A stretch of DNA of 64,000 bases, taken from the NCBI GenBank assembly GCA_050084515.1, contig CM114271.1:28148001-28212000 (forward strand), in the 5' to 3' direction. The position numbers were made by a program, and so were the translations under genes. The notes beneath the pieces are model-generated. The model ran no database searches. It saw only the letters and a list, made by a program, of their open reading frames with translations, and was not told where the DNA came from. Positions 61,326-64,000 of the stretch are shown here, piece by piece. Numbering within the stretch: position 1 is the stretch's first letter; every line of letters begins with the position of its first letter. The DNA is from Blasia pusilla. Taxonomy: Eukaryota > Marchantiophyta > Marchantiopsida > Blasiales.

Positions 61326-62040
61326 CAACCCGCCGGAGTCCGACAGTTGCGCCTCGCCATCCTGGGCACGTCGCCACGTGCGCGAGCAACCCGTCGGAGA
61401 CCGACGGGTTGAGCGCCTCCATCGTCTTCGGAAAAGAACGCGAGGTACCCGCGCAACCCGTCGGAGACCGACATGTTGCGTGCCTCCGCCATCCTGCGAA
61501 CGTCGCCACGTGCGCGAGCAACCCGTGGGAGACCGACGGGTTGAGCGCCTCCGTCGTCTTCAGAAAACAACGCGAGGTACCCGCGCAAGCCGTCGGAGAC
61601 CGACATGTTGCGCACCTCCGCCGTGTTTGGGACGGGAACGGGACGTATTTTGGGCAATCCGTCGGAGACTGTTGGGTTGCACGCTTCCCTCATCAAGGGT
61701 TAGGAACGATGGCTTCCCGTGCAAGTCGTCGGAGTATGGCTGGCTGCACCACAAGGCGACGCCCTTGCGCAACCTGTTGGACGGCGACGGGTTGCATGCC
61801 TCATCGTCTTTGGGCTAAAAGGCGAGGCACCCGCGGAACTCGTCGGGAATAGACGGTTTGCACGCCTTTGACATCTTCGAGCAAGAAGGAGCGGTATCCC
61901 AGCAAGTCGTCGGAGAGCGACGGATTGCTCGCTTCGACAATGTTTAGCAGAAGCGTGCAACCCGTCCGATGCCGACGGGTTGCGTGCTTCGTAAGTAAGC
62001 CGGGTAATTTCGAGTTACCAAGGACTCCGACGGGTTTCAA
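61326..62040. repeat. Palindrome cluster C (about 12 copies), tandem with a 67-bp period
   Basis: Copies start at 61326, 61387, 61454, 61519, 61586, 61655, 61722, 61770, 61836, 61903 and 61958, with a partial one to 62040. Most steps are 65-69 bp. The best are CAACCCGTCGGAGACCGACGGGTTG. Spacers alternate between two types in the first four units (one with CACGTGCGCGAG, one with ACGCGAGGTACCCGCG), giving a 132-bp higher-order unit. Unlike clusters A and B, this one is head-to-tail. It lies between the divergent methyltransferase-like and MULE-like tracts. Confidence 0.9.
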
Positions 62041-62203
62041 GTGATGCGCAACCCTCTGCTTCCCAAATCTGGTAACATATTGCAACACAATTGAATGTGT
62101 TACAAAATTGGATCCATTGTGTCAGACAATCTCCCCCACCGAATTCATCTTGTCAGTAAAAATCTGTCAGGAGTATCTATTTCCTATTCACTATAAATTA
62201 AAT

Positions 62204-62245
62204 ATTCTCATTCTCATTCTCATTCTCATTCTCATTCTCATTCTC
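62204..62245. repeat. (ATTCTC)7 tandem repeat
   Basis: Seven perfect hexamers, 42 bases. It ends 22 bases upstream of the ATG at 62268, so it would fall in the leader or promoter of the MULE-like frame. Pyrimidine-rich CT repeats are common in plant leaders. Confidence 0.95.
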
Positions 62246-62267
62246 CTCCCGTAGGAATCTTCTTGGA

Positions 62268-64000
62268 ATGGATAATTATGTTAAGCTCACTTGTGGCACT
62301 CATCTGGCGGCCCTTCCTCAATCAGAAATCATCCGACCCCAAGCTCGTGAGTCTTTCGTAGCAGTGGATGAAAATTTTCTGTCTGTTTGATTTCTTCTTC
62401 AAATTGGAACCATCTTTGTATCCAAAGATGTTAGGGTGGAAGGTACGGAAGACATAATAGGTAAGACGGTCCAGCCAGTGACCTTGGACCGTAAAGTATG
62501 GAATCTCCTACCTATCGCAAATGGTCAATACAGAGTTTACGGCCTGCCCCTGAATTCATCTGTTTCCCAAGTAGACGGTCTAGAATTTCCTAGTGCTCCG
62601 AGCTCTACGTTTGCAACTCCAAGCTCTGCAGATCCGGCTTCGACTCCAACTTTGCACACTCGTAACAATGTTGTTCTTCCTGAAGAGATTCCGGATGTTA
62701 TCAACCTCAGCGGATTTGTCGGACACCAATCGGGCCCTATGTCCGCCTACTCGTTCCTCTTGTGATTATCAGGCAATAGTTTGCTCGTCTCTGCCCTTGA
62801 AAATGTTCAAGCACATTCTTGTCGATTTAGCCGCCACCCCGCATTTACGATGGTAATTGCATTTTTGAGTTGCCTCCACTTGTCGCTGCTCCTGCTCAAA
62901 AGAAGGATGGAGGCGCTGAAGGGTATGGGATGTAAAGTCTGATTGTCATCGATGGTGCAGGCTTCAACGGACAAAGTGCTTCCATCCCGATGGTCCTTGG
63001 ATTGTCTCCCGCCGCCAATGCGTGGGAGCCTTGGAGTGTAGAAGTCCAAAGCATGCCCGTATCTAGAGCGCAACGGGCGAGTCAATACGCCATAATTCCC
63101 CCAAGAATGCAGAAACTCCATACGAGGTGGGTGCCACAATACGCCGGGAGGCCATCGATGTCCTCATTGTCGCACGCCTTCGTTGGAGCGTGTCCCTGCA
63201 TACATATTTTTCATTGTCCATGACTTGGGCTCCACGCCGAGTATACAAGGTCGGGCGGTTCATGTTGGCTCCCACACTCATCCCGTGACCGATGCAATTC
63301 AAAGACACATCAAGGAGGATGTGGCGAAGAAAGTAGCCGAGGTCTTTGAAACTCTCCGGGTTCAAAGCCTGGGGTGATCAAGCTCACAACGGCATCACAA
63401 ATTTGTGAACAATTGCTTGGAATCCCTGGATAGGGCGAGATCACGCCGGTTGAGGAGAAACAACTCTAGGAAAATCTCGCATTTCTCGCTGATCCTGAAT
63501 GCTTCTGGAATTTGCTACGCCGATACTGAGTTCGATGGAAAGACGGCCGAAATGGATGCCATCGCGTAATCAAGGCCAACTCCAGATTTCCATTCATTCA
63601 GAGATGGCGTTCATGGGCCAAGGAGGCGAGGGATCCAGGGCCTATGTCTTCAAAATGTCAACCACAGGTTCCTCGAGTGGCCTTGATCTTATAGATCGAA
63701 TGAGGGAAGGGAAAGATCTTTACGGGAGCTGGGTCAGCTTTGATATTTGCTCAGAGTCTTTGAACGGATGGTTGACGATGGGTGCTCACGTTTATGACCA
63801 TGTGGAGAAGGGACTCAAAACTATATTTGTGTGTGAAGTAAAGCGTAAGATGTTGGCGGTTTGAAGATGTCTTTGGATACTCTTATTGGAGGTGGTGAAG
63901 GAAAACAAAAGGCCACCTCCGGAAATTTATGGGTTCATGGCGGATAATGCACAACCTGGGTGGATTGCTATCCGGGAAGTGTTGGGTGGAGAGGTTCAAC
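62268..64000 (+). pseudogene. MULE-like transposase gene, decayed, running off the window
   Basis: An ATG at 62268 opens 40 codons (MDNYVKLTCGTHLAALP) to a stop at 62388-62390. 62436-62765 continues in another frame (TVQPVTLDRKVWNLLP, RNNVVLPEEIPDVINLSGF). Later parts are 63183-63377 (HPVTDAIQRHIKEDVAKKV) and 63499 to the end (YVFKMSTTGSSSGLDLIDRM, GAHVYDHVEKGLKTIFVCE, GFMADNAQPGWIAIREV), broken by one TGA at 63862-63864. The last two pieces have the spacing and wording of the DDE core of Mutator-like transposases: a first Asp in HVYD, then a second Asp in FMAD with an Ala-rich helix. I assign it to that superfamily by resemblance only. Whether the breaks are introns or mutations cannot be settled here. 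Confidence 0.4.

Noticed and set aside
61216-61818. 200-residue plus-strand open frame
   Set aside because: It is translation of the palindrome array in a GC-rich stretch. The same repeats are open in several frames on both strands and the peptide is just the repeat read through.
61326-61982. CRISPR-like regular array (25-bp repeat, about 42-bp spacer)
   Set aside because: The surroundings are plant nuclear DNA, the repeats are diverged and the spacers are related to one another, so this is a satellite-like tandem array.

Overview
The window is nuclear DNA of a land plant. Two genes carry many GT-AG introns, one of them encodes a plastid-targeted chaperonin with a transit peptide, and the rest is a dense bed of decayed plant transposons (hAT, Helitron, Ty1/copia, a LINE and a MULE-like gene). 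The proteins and transposon types fit a seedless plant such as a moss or another bryophyte, but that placement is a weak inference.

Layout. 1-0.6 kb: the end of a hAT transposase. 0.6-3.9 kb: no gene seen. 3.9-17.9 kb, minus strand: a complete importin-beta family gene (importin-4/IMB4 type) that I resolved into 20 coding exons for 1053 residues. Its 3.3-kb second intron holds a LINE remnant, tandem repeats and a perfect 17-bp hairpin. 20-36 kb, plus strand: three decayed copies of one Helitron-like family. Two of them keep helicase segments followed by a shared accessory reading frame I do not recognise. A second copia remnant lies between copies 1 and 2. 39.5-44.6 kb, plus strand: a complete gene for the chloroplast chaperonin-60 beta subunit, with 14 coding exons for 615 residues, ending in a 14-nt exon. 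45-45.5 kb: an unrecognised minus-strand frame with one stop. 47.4-52.5 kb, minus strand: an old copia element with both LTRs, a primer-binding site and an inverted block inside gag.

From about 54 kb the composition shifts to higher GC and the character changes. A minus-strand, decayed gene-like tract (about 61-55 kb) carries motifs that resemble a DNA amino-methyltransferase in the order motif IV then motif I. Three clusters of a roughly 25-bp palindromic repeat lie in and around it. Two clusters fold back symmetrically on a central copy and the third is tandem at about 67 bp. A plus-strand MULE-like transposase frame (62.3-64 kb, running off the window) is divergent from the methyltransferase-like tract, with the third cluster in the gap between them.

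Only the importin and chaperonin genes look intact: nuclear import and plastid protein folding, with no visible functional link between them. The methyltransferase-like tract with its palindrome clusters, and the Helitron accessory frame, are the most likely sources of something undescribed.
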